From contig NC_089584.1 of the NCBI RefSeq assembly GCF_019320115.1, positions 58,772,852-58,836,851 of the forward strand: a DNA stretch of 64,000 nucleotides, written 5' to 3'. This stretch comes from Miscanthus floridulus. Lineage: Eukaryota > Streptophyta > Magnoliopsida > Poales > Poaceae. Below the pieces are notes generated by a model. It was not told the DNA's origin and did not search any database. It saw nothing but the letters and a program-made list of their open reading frames with translations. Shown one piece after another: positions 1 to 12,264 of this stretch. Numbering within the stretch: position 1 is the first letter of the stretch; every line of letters begins with the position of its first letter. The position numbers and the translations under genes were made by a program.

Positions 1-287
1 GGGTGCGCTTGAGGTAGCGGCAACTGATGATGAGGCAGTGAGCCAGCAGGAGAAGCTTATTGATATTCAATAGACGAATGATTTGTCTATTTTAGTTGCA
101 TACGGTCACAAAATAATTATGTTACTGAAGTGCATTATAGTTTTAGTTTGTTTAGTGATAGTTGGGATTGCTTACGTTGTATCCAGGCTTAGTTAATTAA
201 TCAACCGTGTGTGTGTGTCATCTATGTTGTGTAATAAAATACTTAATTATGTTCAAGGTTTTCATAATTTGTCATGTAATACAGATT

Positions 288-3200
288 ATGTCACGCCATT
301 GGATGTACAATGCCGATCGCCGCTCCCAAGACTTTATTGAGGGCGTGCATTATTTCTTAGGTGTGGCCGAGGCAAATAAGCGGGATGGTTTCATGTGCTA
401 TCCATGTGCCCTATGTAAGAATTTAAAGGAATATTCAAGCTCAATGAGTCTTCATTCACATTTACTTAAGTCAGGTTTCATGTCAAACTATATATGTTGG
501 ACTAAGCATGGAGAAAGCGGGGTCATGATGGAAGAAGGTGAAGGAGAAGATTTAGACATTGATGACATTATTGCTCAGTATGGTGCCTTTAATGATACTA
601 CAATGGGGGGAGATGAAGAAGAGGTAGCGGCAGAAGATGATCTCGATGATGCTCTTGGTGATGCCATTCGTGATGCACAACAAGAATGCGAAAGTGAAAA
701 AGAGAAAGTTAAGTTCGAGCGCATGCTTAAGGATCATAGGAAGTTGCTATACCTGACGGCCGAAGAGGGGCAAAAAAGCTGGGTACAACACTGGAATTGC
801 TATAGTGGAAGGCAAAGAATGGTGTATCCGACAAGGCATTTAGGAATTTATTGAACCTCATAAAGAAGATGCTTCCAAAGCCAAATGAATTGTCCACCAC
901 TACGTACGAAGCAAAAAAGGTTGTCTGCCCTTTGGGATTAAAAATCCAGAAGATATATGCATGTCCTAATGACTGCATCCTCTACCATGGCAATGAATAC
1001 AAGAATTTGGATGAATGCCTGGTATGTAAAGCATCACGGTATAAGATCAGGCGCGATGATCCTGGTGACGTCGAGGGTGAACAACGTCCTAGAAAGAAAA
1101 TCCCTGCCAAGGTTATGTGGTATGCTCCTATAATACCATGCTTAAAATGTTTGTTTAGAAATGAAGACCATGCAAAGTTGTTGTGGTGGCATAAAGAAGA
1201 CCGTAAGGTAGACAATATGCTGAGACACCCAGCTGATGGGTCCTAGTGGAGAGCGATAGATAGAGAATTTTTAGAGTTTGCAAATGAGGCTAGAAACTTA
1301 AGGTTCGCCTTAAGTACAGATGGTATGAATCCTTTTGGAGAGCAGAGCACTGGTCATAACACTTGGCCAGTTACTCTATGTATCTACAACCTTCCTCCAT
1401 GGTTATGCATGAAGTAGAAGTTCATTATGATGCCAATCCTCATCCAACGTCCGAGGCAACCTGGCAACGACATTAATGTCTATCTGAAGCCATTAGTTGA
1501 AGAACTTCTAGTTTTATGGAACAAACCAGGTATACGTGTCTGGGATGAGTACAAACAAGAACACTTTGACCTACGAGCAATGTTGTTCGTAACAATCAAT
1601 GATTAGCCTGCTTTAAGTAATCTTTCAGGTCAGACAAATAAAGGATATAATGCATGCACACATTGTTTTGATGACCTTGATAGTATATATTTGAAAAGAT
1701 GTCAAAAGGTCATGTACCTTGGCCATCGTCGATTCCTTCCTTTGAATCACCAAGTAAGAAAGAAAGGGAAACATTTTAAAGGTAAGCCAGACCACCGGAA
1801 GAAGCCTCATAACCGAATTGGGGAAGATGTACTCGCAATGGTCAAGGATGTGAAAGTAGTATTTGGAAAGGGACAAGGCAGCGAATCTGTTCCCAAAGAT
1901 GCTAAGGGACACGCACCCATGTGGAAGAAGAAGTCCATCTTTTGGGAGCTACCCTATTGGTAAGTCCTAGAGGTCCGCAACACAGTCGACGTGATGCACC
2001 TGACAAAGAATCTTTGTGTGACCCTGTTAGGATTCATGGGTGTGTATGGGAAGCCAAAGGATTCACTTGAAGCACGCCAGGACTTGTAGGGCATGAAAGA
2101 ACGAGACAACTTTCATCCAGAGAAGACAGATGATGGACGTCATTACTTAAGTCCTGCTAGCTACACGCTTAGCAAAGAAGAGAGGGATAGCATGTTCGAA
2201 TGTCTAAGAAGCATCAAGGTCCCATCGGGATTCTCCTCCAATATAAAGGGTATAATAAATGTGCCAGAGAAGAAATTCCTAAACTTAAAGTCCCACGACT
2301 GCCATGTGCTTATGATGCAATTGCTTCTAGTTGCTTTAAGAGGAAATCTACCTCCACATGTATGTCTAGCCACCGTAAAGCTATGTGCATTCCTCAATGC
2401 AATTTCTCAGAAGGCAATCAATCTAGTGGAACTAGCTACTCTATAGAATGATGTGGTTCAATGTCTTATCAGCTTTGAGTTGGTGTTCTCTCCATCCTTC
2501 TTTAATATCATGACACACCTCCTAGTTCATTTGGTGAAGGAGATTACTATTCTTGGACCTGTGTTCTTACATAACATGTTCCCCTTCAAGAGGTTTATGG
2601 GAGTCTTGAAAAAATATGTGAAAGTCTATTCTAAGCCTGAAGGAAGCATCGCCCAGGGCTATGGAACAGAGGAGGTCATTGAGTTCTGTGTTGACTTTAT
2701 TCCTGACCTTGCCCCGATTGGCGTTCCCGAATTGCGACATGAGGGGAGACTCAGTGGTAAAGGAACTTTAGGGAAGAAAACATATATTGGCATAGAAGAC
2801 AATTATTTTAATAAAGCACACTACATAGTTCTTTAAAACTCATCATTGGTGCATCCGTACATCGAGATACATAAGGAGTTCTTACAATCCAAGTTTCTAG
2901 GGAAGACTGAAGCTTGGATTAGGCGTTAGCACATGGAAAGTTTCAGTGTTTGGTTGTGAAAAGAATGTCAAGGCGATGACAATATTGATGAGCAACTGTA
3001 TTTGTTGGCTAGGCAACCATCATGGCATATCCTCACGTACCAAGGGTACGAGATAAATAAAAATACATTTTACACAGTTGCCCAAGATAAAAGGAGCACC
3101 AATCAAAATAGTGGTGTTCGCATAGATGGCACAGATCCAAATGGGAATATACAAACATATTATGACCGCATAGAAGAGATATGGGAACTAGACTATGCAC

Positions 3201-3645
3201 CTAATTTTAAAGTCCCTTTGTTCTGGTGCTAATGGGTGAAGCTGACCGGAGGAGGGGTAACAGCCGACAAAGAGTATGGAATGACAACAGTGGACCTCAA
3301 TAATATTGGGTACAAAGATGAACCATTCGTCCTTGTTGCCGATATGAGTCAGGTGTTCTATGTGAAAGACATATCTACAAAATCAAAGAGAGGAAAAAAC
3401 GAAGACATCACCTCAATGATCAATGAGTTAAAGCGCCACATAGTTCTTTCTGGGAAAATAAATATAGTGGGAATTGAAGACAAGTCAGACATGTCAGAAG
3501 ATTATGAAAGAAATGTCCAAATTCCACCCTTCATAGTGAAGAAAGATCCAAGCATCATGTTAAATGATGAAGACACTCCATGGTTACGACAATATCATAA
3601 CCAAGGGTCATACGTCAAGAAGAAATTCACTATTGTGCCCGCATG
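288..3645 (+). pseudogene. TNP2-type CACTA transposase, degenerate
   Basis: Transposase of En/Spm-type elements, the enzyme that would cut and rejoin the CACTA ends. The chosen start is the ATG at 288, giving MSRHWMY, the usual TNP2 N-terminus. It is followed by the transposase-associated zinc-finger-like motif CYPCALCKN (near 400-420). The TNP2 core follows from about 850 to 1750, with STDGMNPFG near 1315 and GYNACTHC near 1650. A DUF4218-like block lies at 2500-2850 (FPFKRFMGVLK) and a DUF4216-like block at 3160-3380 (ELDYAPNFKVPLFWC). At least ten in-frame stops interrupt it (for example at 1243, 1419, 1603, 2088, 2446, 2834 and 3230), with shifts of frame. Most stops can be explained by single C-to-T or G-to-A changes in Gln, Arg or Trp codons. 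The family is clear; function is certainly lost. Confidence 0.85.
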
Positions 3646-3740
3646 ATACAACGATACATGTTTAATATATTATGTTTTAGAGACGGATATTATGTAATAT
3701 ATTATGACTTCACATTGTAATATATTTAATATATGTTTCA

Positions 3741-5970
3741 AATTTCACAAGTGTGTGACATAGTTTTAGAAAGTCTATATGAGATTCAAGAATTTGTGAC
3801 TAGTGTTTGATAAAACTTTCTCAAATGGGAAAATGAGCTATGTAACAATTGTATATCTTGCTGAGATGATCAAACTTGGTATTCAGAGTTTTTTCATCTG
3901 AGGTCATTTAGTATCTCATTTGAGCAAGTTTGATCAAGTCAAATTTGGTCAAATAAAAAAACAACACTTTGACTCTAGTATTATGAACTCTAAATGACTT
4001 CAAATTGAAATGTTTTGAATACCAAGTTTGTTAAACTCATCAAGATCTACAATTGTTGTTTTGATCAACTTTCCATTTGAGAAAGTTTGGATGGTTCAAA
4101 TTTGTGATTTTTAAATTTCAATGCCTACAAACTAGTTTTCGGAACCCTAGATTGTCTCAAATTGAAACGTTTTGAATACCAAGTTTATTCAGATCATCAA
4201 GATCTACAATACTTATATAGGCTATTTTTCATTTGAGAAAGTTTGAACAAAATGTAGTTTAAATTTCACAAGTGTGTGACATAGTTTTAGAAAGTCTATA
4301 TGAGATTCAAGAATTTATGACTAGTGTTTGATAAAACTTTCTCAAATGGGAAAATGAGCTATGTAACAATTGTATATCTTGCTGAGATGATCAAACTTGG
4401 TATTCAGAGTTTTTTCATCTGAGGTCATTTAGTGTCTCATTTGAGCAAGTTTGACCAAGTCAAATTTGGTCAAATGAAAAAACAATACTTTGACTCTAGT
4501 ATTATGAACTCTAAATGACTTCAAATTGAAAAGTTTTGAATACAAATTTTGTTAAACTCATCAATATCTACAATTATTATTTTGGTCAACTTTCCATTTG
4601 AGAAAGTTTGGATGGTTCAAATTTGTGATTTTTAAATTTCGATGCCTACAAACTAGTTTTCGGAACCCTAGATTGTCTCAAATTGAAACATTTTAAATAC
4701 CAAGTTTGTTCAGCTCATCAAGATCTACAATACTTATATAGGCCATTTTTTCATTTAAGAAAGTTTGAATAAAATGTATTTTAAATTTCACAAGTGTGTG
4801 AGAGTTTTAGAAAGTCTATATGAGATTGAAGAATTTGTGACTAGTGTTTGATAAAACTTTCTCAAATAGGAAAATAAGCTATGTAACAATTGTATATCTT
4901 GCTGAGATGATCAAACTTGGTATTCAGAGTTTTTTCATCTGAGGTCATTTAGTGTCTCATTTGAGCAAGTTTGACCAAGTCAAATTTGGTCAAATGAAAA
5001 AACAACACTTTGACTCTAGTATTATGAACTCTAAATGACTTCAAATTGAAAAAGTTTTGAATACCAATTTTGTTAAACTCATCAAGATCTACAATTATTG
5101 TTTTGGTCAACTTTCCATTTGAGAAAGTTTGGACGGTTCAAATTTATGATTTTTAAATGTTGATGCCTACAAACTAGTTTTCAGAACCCTAGATTGTCTC
5201 AAATTGAAAAGTTTTGAATACCAAGTTTGTTCAGCTCATCAAGATCTACAATCCTTATATAGGCTATTTTTTCATTTGAGAAAGTTTGAACAAAATGTAG
5301 TTTAAATTTCATAAGTCTGTGATATAGTTTAAAAAGTCTATGAGATTCAAGAATTTGTGACTAGTGTTTGATAAAACTTTCTTAAATGGGAAAATGAGCT
5401 ATGTAATAATTGTAGATATTGCTGAGATGATCAAACTTGGTATTTAGAGTTTTTTCATCTGAGGTCATTTAGTGTCTCATTTGAGCAAGTTTGACCAAGT
5501 CAAATTTGGTCAAATGAAAAAACAACACTTTGACTCTAGTATTATGAACTCTAAATGACTTCAAATTGAAAAGTTTTGAATACCGAGTTTGTTAAACTCA
5601 TCAAGATCTATAATTGTTATTTTGGTCAACTTTCCATTTGAGCTAGTTTGGACGGTTTCTAAATTTGTGATTTTTAAATTTTGACGCCTACAAACTAGTT
5701 TTCGGAACCCTAAATTGTCTCAAATTGAAAAGTTTTGAATACCAAGTTTGTTCATCTCATCAAGATATACAATTGTTGTTTTGGTCAACTTTCTATTTGA
5801 GAAAGTTTAGATGGTTCAAATTTATGATTTTTAAATTTCGACGCCTACAAACTAGTTTTCGAAACCCTAGATTGTCTCAAATTGAAAAGTTTTGAATATT
5901 AAGTTTGTTCAACTCATCACGATCTACAATCCTTACATAGGCCATTTTTTCATTTGAAAAAGTTGTAGAA
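3741..5970 (+). repeat. Tandem array of ~521-bp units inside the CACTA element
   Basis: Four units begin with AAATTTCACAAGTGTGTGA or a close variant at 3741, 4261, 4783 and 5304, giving a period of 520-522 bp. The last unit is longer (to about 5970) because one internal sub-block is repeated again. Within each unit, shorter blocks recur, such as CATTTGAGAAAGTTTG, TTTTGAATACCAAGTTTG and ACAAACTAGTTTTCGGAACC. The array lies between the two transposon transcription units and has no coding potential. Whether it is a transposase-binding region or slippage debris cannot be told from sequence. Confidence 0.85.
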
Positions 5971-6390
5971 TAAAAATACTACATTTTCTTTATTTTTATA
6001 GGTTCAACAAAAATTTCCTGTCATTTTGTTCAAAAAAACTGAGAAAAAATTGAAACATTGACATTACAATAATGTAATAACAAATTTCCTATCGAATAAT
6101 ATTAGTTTTATTAATTTTAAGTTACAAAAATATTTTTGCATTAACAAAATACTTAGTATTAGTAACATTTATATTCTATATTCATAAAAGAAATTAAAAA
6201 CTTTAGGTTACAAAATTTTCCTATTTATAATAAATAATTAGTTAATCAATAGTATTTTTTAAAATAGATATCGCAAAGTATTGAAGTTGCTATAGAATTA
6301 ATTGATTAACCTAGTATTAAACAAGGAGAACAAAATCAAAATCCCAGGCCTTTCCAATTACTCTGGCGGGCCGCCAAAAGTTTCAAGCCT
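5971..6390. other. AT-rich non-coding spacer in CACTA element
   Basis: Very AT-rich sequence between the 521-bp array and the GC-rich repeat cluster. No ORF, repeat family or regulatory motif could be supported here. Confidence 0.5.
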
Positions 6391-6622
6391 TCAGTCCCGG
6401 CCCAGGCCAGAAACCAAGACTAAAGGGTGGGCGGCAATTTCGGCCAAAAATACCTTTAGTCCCGGCTGGTAACACCAACCGGCACTAAAGCTCCTTTAGT
6501 CCTGGTTGGTAAGCCGAGCCAGGACTAAAGGGTTGGACTTTTAGTCCTGGTTCGGCTTACCAGCCAGGACTAAATGGCGTTTAGTCCCGGCTGGTGTTAT
6601 CAGCCGGGACTAAAGGGTCCCG
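6391..6622. repeat. Internal cluster of TTTAGTCCCGG inverted motifs
   Basis: Several copies of TTTAGTCCYGG(Y)TGGTAA and their complements CC(A/G)GGACTAAA alternate here and can pair as short hairpins. The same motif family makes up the right subterminal region at 12270-12480. In this position it lies directly upstream of the second transcription unit of the CACTA element. It may be a duplicated terminal region or the left end of a merged smaller element. Confidence 0.75.
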
Positions 6623-6623
6623 G

Positions 6624-6636
6624 CCTATATATATTG
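6624..6636 (+). promoter_or_regulatory. Possible TATA box of second CACTA gene
   Basis: CTATATATATT at about 6625-6635 directly follows the TTTAGTCCCGG cluster and precedes a pyrimidine- and GC-rich leader (6650-7010). The long overlapping ORFs across 6574-7014 are low-complexity Ser/Pro/Arg readings of this leader and match nothing I recognise. The position fits a promoter, but the call rests on a motif alone. Confidence 0.35.
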
Positions 6637-7014
6637 AATGGTTCCTGTTCTGTTCATCTTCTACTTTTCGATCTACACGTCGATCATCGCCGCTGCCACC
6701 GCCATCTTCGATCTCGCCTCCGTCGCCCAGCCCTGTCCGGCCGTCAAGCTCGTCTCTGCCGCGCCGCCGTCGTCATCTACCCCCGCCCGGCCACGCCATC
6801 CGCTGTCTCTCCGCCGCCGGAGCCGAGCCCACCCTCGTCGCCGATCGCTTCTCGCCCGGCCTCGTCGTTGAGCCCCGCCCAGCGGCCGTCGAGCTCGTCT
6901 GCCACGCCACGCCGTCGTCGTCCTCATGTGAGGTGCTCAGCTCGGCCCCATGGCCGGCCAGCACGCCCTGCCCGGCCTGTCCATCCGCCCCAGCTAGCCT
7001 TAGCTAGCTGCTGA

Positions 7015-7768
7015 TCTTGGCCATATTTTTTTAGATTGTTTTTGATATATATGTTAAATTTAATTACTAATTTATTTAGATAGTTTTTTATATATATGTT
7101 AGATTAAAATGTATTAAAATTTAATTAGTAGTTTATTGTTAGTTTTTTAGTTAGTTTTTTAGATAGTTTTTGATATATGTTAGATTTAAATTTATTAAAA
7201 TTTAATTAGTACTTTATTTAGATAGTTTTTTATTATAGTTTTTGATATATTTAGTAATTATTATTCTATCTCTCTTTATATATGTGTTAGATTTAATTTT
7301 GATTTTAGTAATTCTATCTATATATCACTTGGATATTTTATTAGTAATTCTATCTATATCACATGCATATCTAGAGAGAGATTCTATATGTATACATATG
7401 TACTTAATTATTTCTATATGTATATATACATGTACTTATTTTCATGTGTTGAGAGAGAGAAAATTGTATCTAGAGAGACATTCTATGTGTTATCACATGC
7501 ATATCTAGAGATATATACATATACACTTATTTCTTTGTGTTGAGAGAGAGAGAGAAAATTGTATCATTCTATGTGTATATATACATATACTTATTTCCAT
7601 GTTTTTGGATCGAAAGTGTTTTTGATTCGATTCCAAAGCCTACACCTTATTATTGTTTATCCTTATGAAATATTATGTGTTATTATATTTAATTGGATTT
7701 AGTAATTCTATATGTGTTATTACATGTACTTATGTTATGTGCCATAGTAATTCTATCTATGTGTTATC
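7015..7768. other. AT-rich leader or intron with GAGA and ATATGTATATA runs
   Basis: Low-complexity AT-rich DNA with short GAGAGAGA tracts (7370, 7450, 7540) and repeated TTAGATAGTTTTTGATATAT and TCTATATGTATATATACAT motifs. It probably forms an intron or leader of the second CACTA gene. No coding feature is visible. Confidence 0.4.
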
Positions 7769-9547
7769 TTGAAGATACAAATGGCTGCTCCAGATGATAA
7801 CTTAAATGATGACATAATGGCGGATATTGTCAACGCCGGCACCAATGCGGATGTAGATGATACGAGTCAGTACTTTGCTGATTATGAGGATATCCTGAAT
7901 ATCCCGATGGTTGAAGAACAAATTGTCGTGCAAGAAAATACTGGCAAGATATATTCGATTATCTATCATCTCTTATAGATGCATGCGTACGTATATTTGT
8001 TGTTAATCATTGTGTTTCTACTCATGTAGCTGGTCTCTGGATCTACATCAACCACCGGCAAGAGTAGGAAAGTCCGAGGGCCAAAAAAGCCATTAGAGGG
8101 CCGTTTCATAATATTAGAATTCGACACCGACACCGGCAAACCATTGGGACCACATGCTCAAACATATGTCAATCAATGTTGGTTCATTGTAAGGGATAGG
8201 ATTCCAGTTAGTGTTCGTGAATGGAAGCAGAAGATATCCGCTCCTAATGTTAGTTTTGTATCTGATCGTGACAAGAACCTAGCTTGGAGACATATCACTC
8301 AACATTTCACATTACAAGCAGATGATGCTTTGAAGGAGCTAGTGAGGGATTGGACAACAAAGAAGATGGCAACATTGTTCTAGAGTTGGAAGAAGACATT
8401 GTATAAAAAGTTTATCTTGAAGAATGAAACGCCGAATTTCAATGCTAAGGCATTTGTCAAGTTGGAGTCCCATTAGGATGACTTCGTACAATACAAGACA
8501 TCTCAAGAGAGTGAGGAACGTGTGATGAGGAATCAGTAGAATGCCCAATAGAAGCAATACCATCATCGCATGGGATCAGATGGTTATAGGAGTGCTATTC
8601 CCAAGTGGCAAAACCTAGAAGCAGAGATTACTGCCAAAGGAATCATACCTGAAACAATAGAGAAGAACTAGCCTCAACGCGTGAAGAATTGGTTCTACGC
8701 TCATGAGGGAAGCCTAGACCCAGACACTGGCAAGCTAATTTTCGGCCAAAAAATTGAGAGAGCAACACAGAGACTAGCTCGTGCTAGGGAAGAAGTTGAT
8801 AGTGGTGTTTTTAAGCCCAACAGAGAGAAGGATGAATTGACATATGCCCTAGAGAATCCCAAACACGGTGATCGAACAAGAGGCTATGGGGCAGTTCCGT
8901 GGCTACAAGCATTCCCAGCAGACAAGGATACCTATAGAAGCCGCCAGAGAAAGAAGGATGAGGAGGCAGACCAAATCCGTGTATTAGAGCAATTTGTTAA
9001 TGAGTCACGACAAGCATTGCTTGAATCACGTGAATGAGAAAAATCTCTTGAGGCAAGAATGCAGGAGGAGATCAAGAGGCAAGTGCAGCTAGCAATGAGT
9101 CAAATGCAATCGCAATAAACGCCGGGAGTCACTATTAGCCCCGTTGGTCAGATGAAAAGCAGTTGTGCTTCCACGGAGCTGCCAGTTATTCAAGATGACG
9201 CTGGGTTGCGCTTCCCTGTTGATGACATTACCGAGCCTCTAACAACATGTGAGCTGCACATTCCAGATGGTAATAATGCATCAATCATGGTGGCTGTCGG
9301 GGTTGTATCTCCAATAGACCGAACGAAGACACCAACAATCCATGGGTCAATTATTCAACCTGGATATGCTAGCGTCTCGATCGATAGAGTGCTCAAAGGT
9401 TACAACAATGTTCCTCTTGACATTGAAGGCGGTGATGGGGAGAAGACACTAGGAGAAGCAGAGAAGACATTTATTCAATGGCGCAAACGCTTCATCATTA
9501 TTCCTGGGGTGCCACCGCTTCTCTTACCTCACCCTAGGTACGAATGA
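7769..9547 (+). pseudogene. CACTA second gene: plant transposase (Ptta/En/Spm) and DUF8039-like, degenerate
   Basis: A short acidic N-terminal part (MAAPDDN at about 7781) is followed, probably after an intron near 7975-8030, by the plant-transposase domain found beside TNP2 in grass CACTA elements. Recognisable stretches are KVRGPKKPLEGRFI (8072), TYVNQCWFIVRDRIPVSV (8165), LAWRHITQHF (8281) and VKNWFYAHEGSLDPDTG (8681). A charged, probably helical stretch follows (8930-9110), then a DUF8039-like block with CELHIPDGN and IQPGYASVSIDRVLKGY (9250-9420). Stops occur at about 8381, 8474, 8537, 8549, 8670, 9035 and 9116. In intact relatives this protein is thought to bind subterminal repeats; that role is inferred from family position only. 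Confidence 0.7.
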
Positions 9548-9623
9548 AAATGAATGAAATATTATTTTCCATTAATTTTATATTGGCTTCAAAAATAATT
9601 AACTCACAACTTGTTTTTGTAGC

Positions 9624-11998
9624 ATGGTCTCCCCCCAGCCTAGCCCAATCATTCATTCCCCATCTCATCACAGCGTCATGGGGGGCGAGACGACTTCATC
9701 CCCACGGCGATCTCCAACTCCTACACCGGCCCCATCGCCTCCACAATGATCTCCAACTCCTACACCGGCCCCACCGTCTCCACAACGATCTCCAACGCCT
9801 CCACGCCGGTCTCCAACACCGGCCTCATCGCCTCCACACCGGTCTCCAACACCGCCCTCACCCCCTCCACAGCGACGCACTACAGAGACGTCTAAGCTCC
9901 CGGCGGCAAAGAAGACCCCAAAAAAAGAGTTATTTCTTAAGAAATACTTCCTCAAAAGACTGATGAACAAATAGCAGCTGAAGAAGACAAAAAAGTAAAA
10001 GATTTTTTTATAGATATCGAAAAGCAGAGATAAGCGAAGCTTAAGGAGAAGTCGTACTTTTACATACCATGAGATCTGCTGAGGCAGAAGGTCGAAGCTC
10101 ACAAAAAAAAGATGCTTAAACTTCGTAAGCCTCCGCCACTATCAGACTATGACCGCTCCCTCGTGAAGTCACATGATGCAGATAAGAAAAGAAAAAGAGC
10201 ATCAGGGAAGGATGTCACACAGCTCGGACAACAGAAGCAACCAATGCAAAATCTTGTTGTTGCTAATGAATATGGTTCCAACATAGAAGTCTATCGACCA
10301 GACAACTCTGGAGAAGTGTCGGTTCAAGACCTTAATACTTTTTTTTGAACTAACTGGTTTAACCTTGGATCAATTGGCGGATAAAGCTCCAATCCAGAAC
10401 CTGGATGTTGATACCTGGAAGACTTATAAATTTGGCAAAAGTCTGTACAACCCTGCGGCTTTGAATGAATTGGGTACGCAAATATACTTGCTCAACAAGT
10501 GGTGCATGCAGGCATGTGGCAGGGGTGAGGAGTGGATCTTTGTCAGATTTAGAGACCATCATTACTTCCGTGGCGATGACATCTTACATATTAGTTTCGA
10601 AGAATTACATCAACTATACCACATGGACGCTCTAGACAAATCAATCATTAGCTGCTTTTGTTTATAAGTGATTCTTACTTTTATTTAATAAACTCACTTC
10701 CATGCGTACGTGTATATAATTATCCTCACATGTAACTTATATTTATATATAAATTCCAGATGTCAGAGCTCCAAAGAATACAAGACACCAGTGTTGGCTT
10801 CATTGATCCTTATATCGTATTCAAAACCGATATTATTGTCAAGGAGTAGTGGGTATCTGAAGCACAAAAGAATATCATGAGGTTCTTCGTGAAGCAGCAC
10901 GATAAGACAACAATACTTTTCCCGTATAACTTTGAGTAAGTGTTAATAATAATGTAGTCTACACATTTTATGTAATATCAATACAACTTATTTGCATGTA
11001 CGTGTGTATATAAACCAATGCAGGTTTCACTGGATACTCATTGTCACTGAGTTAAACTCAAGTCGGTTAATAATCTTGGACTCGTTGAGAAAAGAGCGGG
11101 CACTATACCAGGATATGATAGACATTATCCAGGGGTAATTTCGATCTCTCGCGCACAACTATTATTGAATAGACTTTGCCATAATTTATTAACGATCGTA
11201 CATTATTGGTCGCACAGGGTTTGAAAAGAGTTTATTCGGCAACACCGTAAGGATTGCAAGGCACCACTTAATGTAATTGAAATACCAGTAAGTTGTACTA
11301 TATATACTTCCCCACGTGTTTAATTACTACTCCCTCCATTCCTTAATATAAGCTATATAGTTTTTAGCACCAATATTAACGCACGGCTTGGGGAAGGATG
11401 TGAGACTAAGGAAAAAAAGGAAAATCAGGTCATCTTCTCTCTAGGAAAAAAAGAAAAATCAGGCCATCTTCTCTCTGCTAATCAGATTGCTTTCTAAATC
11501 TAAGGCATTAGTTGGGGCATGTGCTATGTACGGTGGAAAGATTTTCAAACTAATCGGCGTGCGAGCTGATATGTACCTATATTTTGGAATTTTCTTTAAA
11601 AATCTATATGGCTTATATTAAGGAACGGAGGGAGTATATCGTACTTCAATTTACGTGTGAGATGATGAGAATAATCTTCTTCTCGTACAGTGGTGTTTGC
11701 GGCAGCAACCAGGTAATAACTTGTGTTGATACTACATTTGTGAATTTATCACTGCACATATAAGAACTCCTGAAGATATCCTTAGAGTACGTATATATTA
11801 ATTTTTTATTTATTTTTAAATGAATATATATATATGTATTAATACTTTTCCTTTTATTTCAAATGCAAGACTAAATGGTTGAAACAAAGGGTCATACAAA
11901 AAGACCATATGAAAGCAGTTCAAGAGTCAATAGCAGGATTTCTTCTAGAAAAAGTGCTAAATCCCAACAGCGAGTTCTACTTTGATCATAAGGAATAA
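9624..11998 (+). pseudogene. Ulp1-like cysteine protease gene carried by the CACTA element
   Basis: A proline-rich segment with repeated SPTP/APSPP units (9690-9890) leads into a region with MDALDKSIIS (10621), typical of CACTA-associated Ulp1-family proteins. The C48 peptidase core follows in small exons: FHWILIV with the catalytic His (about 11026), LIILDSLRK with the Asp (about 11070), and WCLRQQPGNNLC with the Cys (about 11692-11727). The codon after that Cys reads TGA where Gly is usual, so this copy is broken. Other stops are at 10346, 10664 and 10846. The final exon is near 11870-11997. In the family, Ulp1 domains cleave SUMO-type conjugates; here only the fold can be recognised. Exon limits are approximate. 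Confidence 0.7.
11330..11634. mobile_element. Stowaway-type MITE, 305 bp
   Basis: Terminal inverted repeats start CTCCCTCCRTTCCTTAAT on both ends and extend to about 30 bp with few mismatches. The element is flanked by TA at 11328-11329 and 11635-11636, the Tc1/mariner-type target duplication. It sits inside what looks like an intron between two Ulp1-core exons, so it inserted into the CACTA element after the latter was formed. Confidence 0.88.
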
Positions 11999-12264
11999 AT
12001 GATGTAAATTAAATGTTTATTGATATCGTTATTTTCGAGAACAAGATTATGAAAATATTGTATATATACATATATATCTATAATATATATAGTTTCATAC
12101 TTTATTCGAATATAATAATGCTCGAGATGAGAATTAGATGTAATTATATGTGTGCGTGTATTTATATTAGTAGCGTAGAATACGTACATAAAAACATATT
12201 ATATATTAAACAATTATGTGTAACTGAACTGAAAACAAATTAAACAAGAAAAAAGAAAAAGAAA

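Noticed and set aside
3741..5970. Possible CRISPR-like array
   Set aside because: Units are about 521 bp without short repeat-spacer structure, and the setting is a plant transposon.
6574..7014. 146-aa and 137-aa Ser/Pro/Arg-rich ORFs
   Set aside because: Overlapping frames of a GC-rich leader in the CACTA element; no conserved motif.
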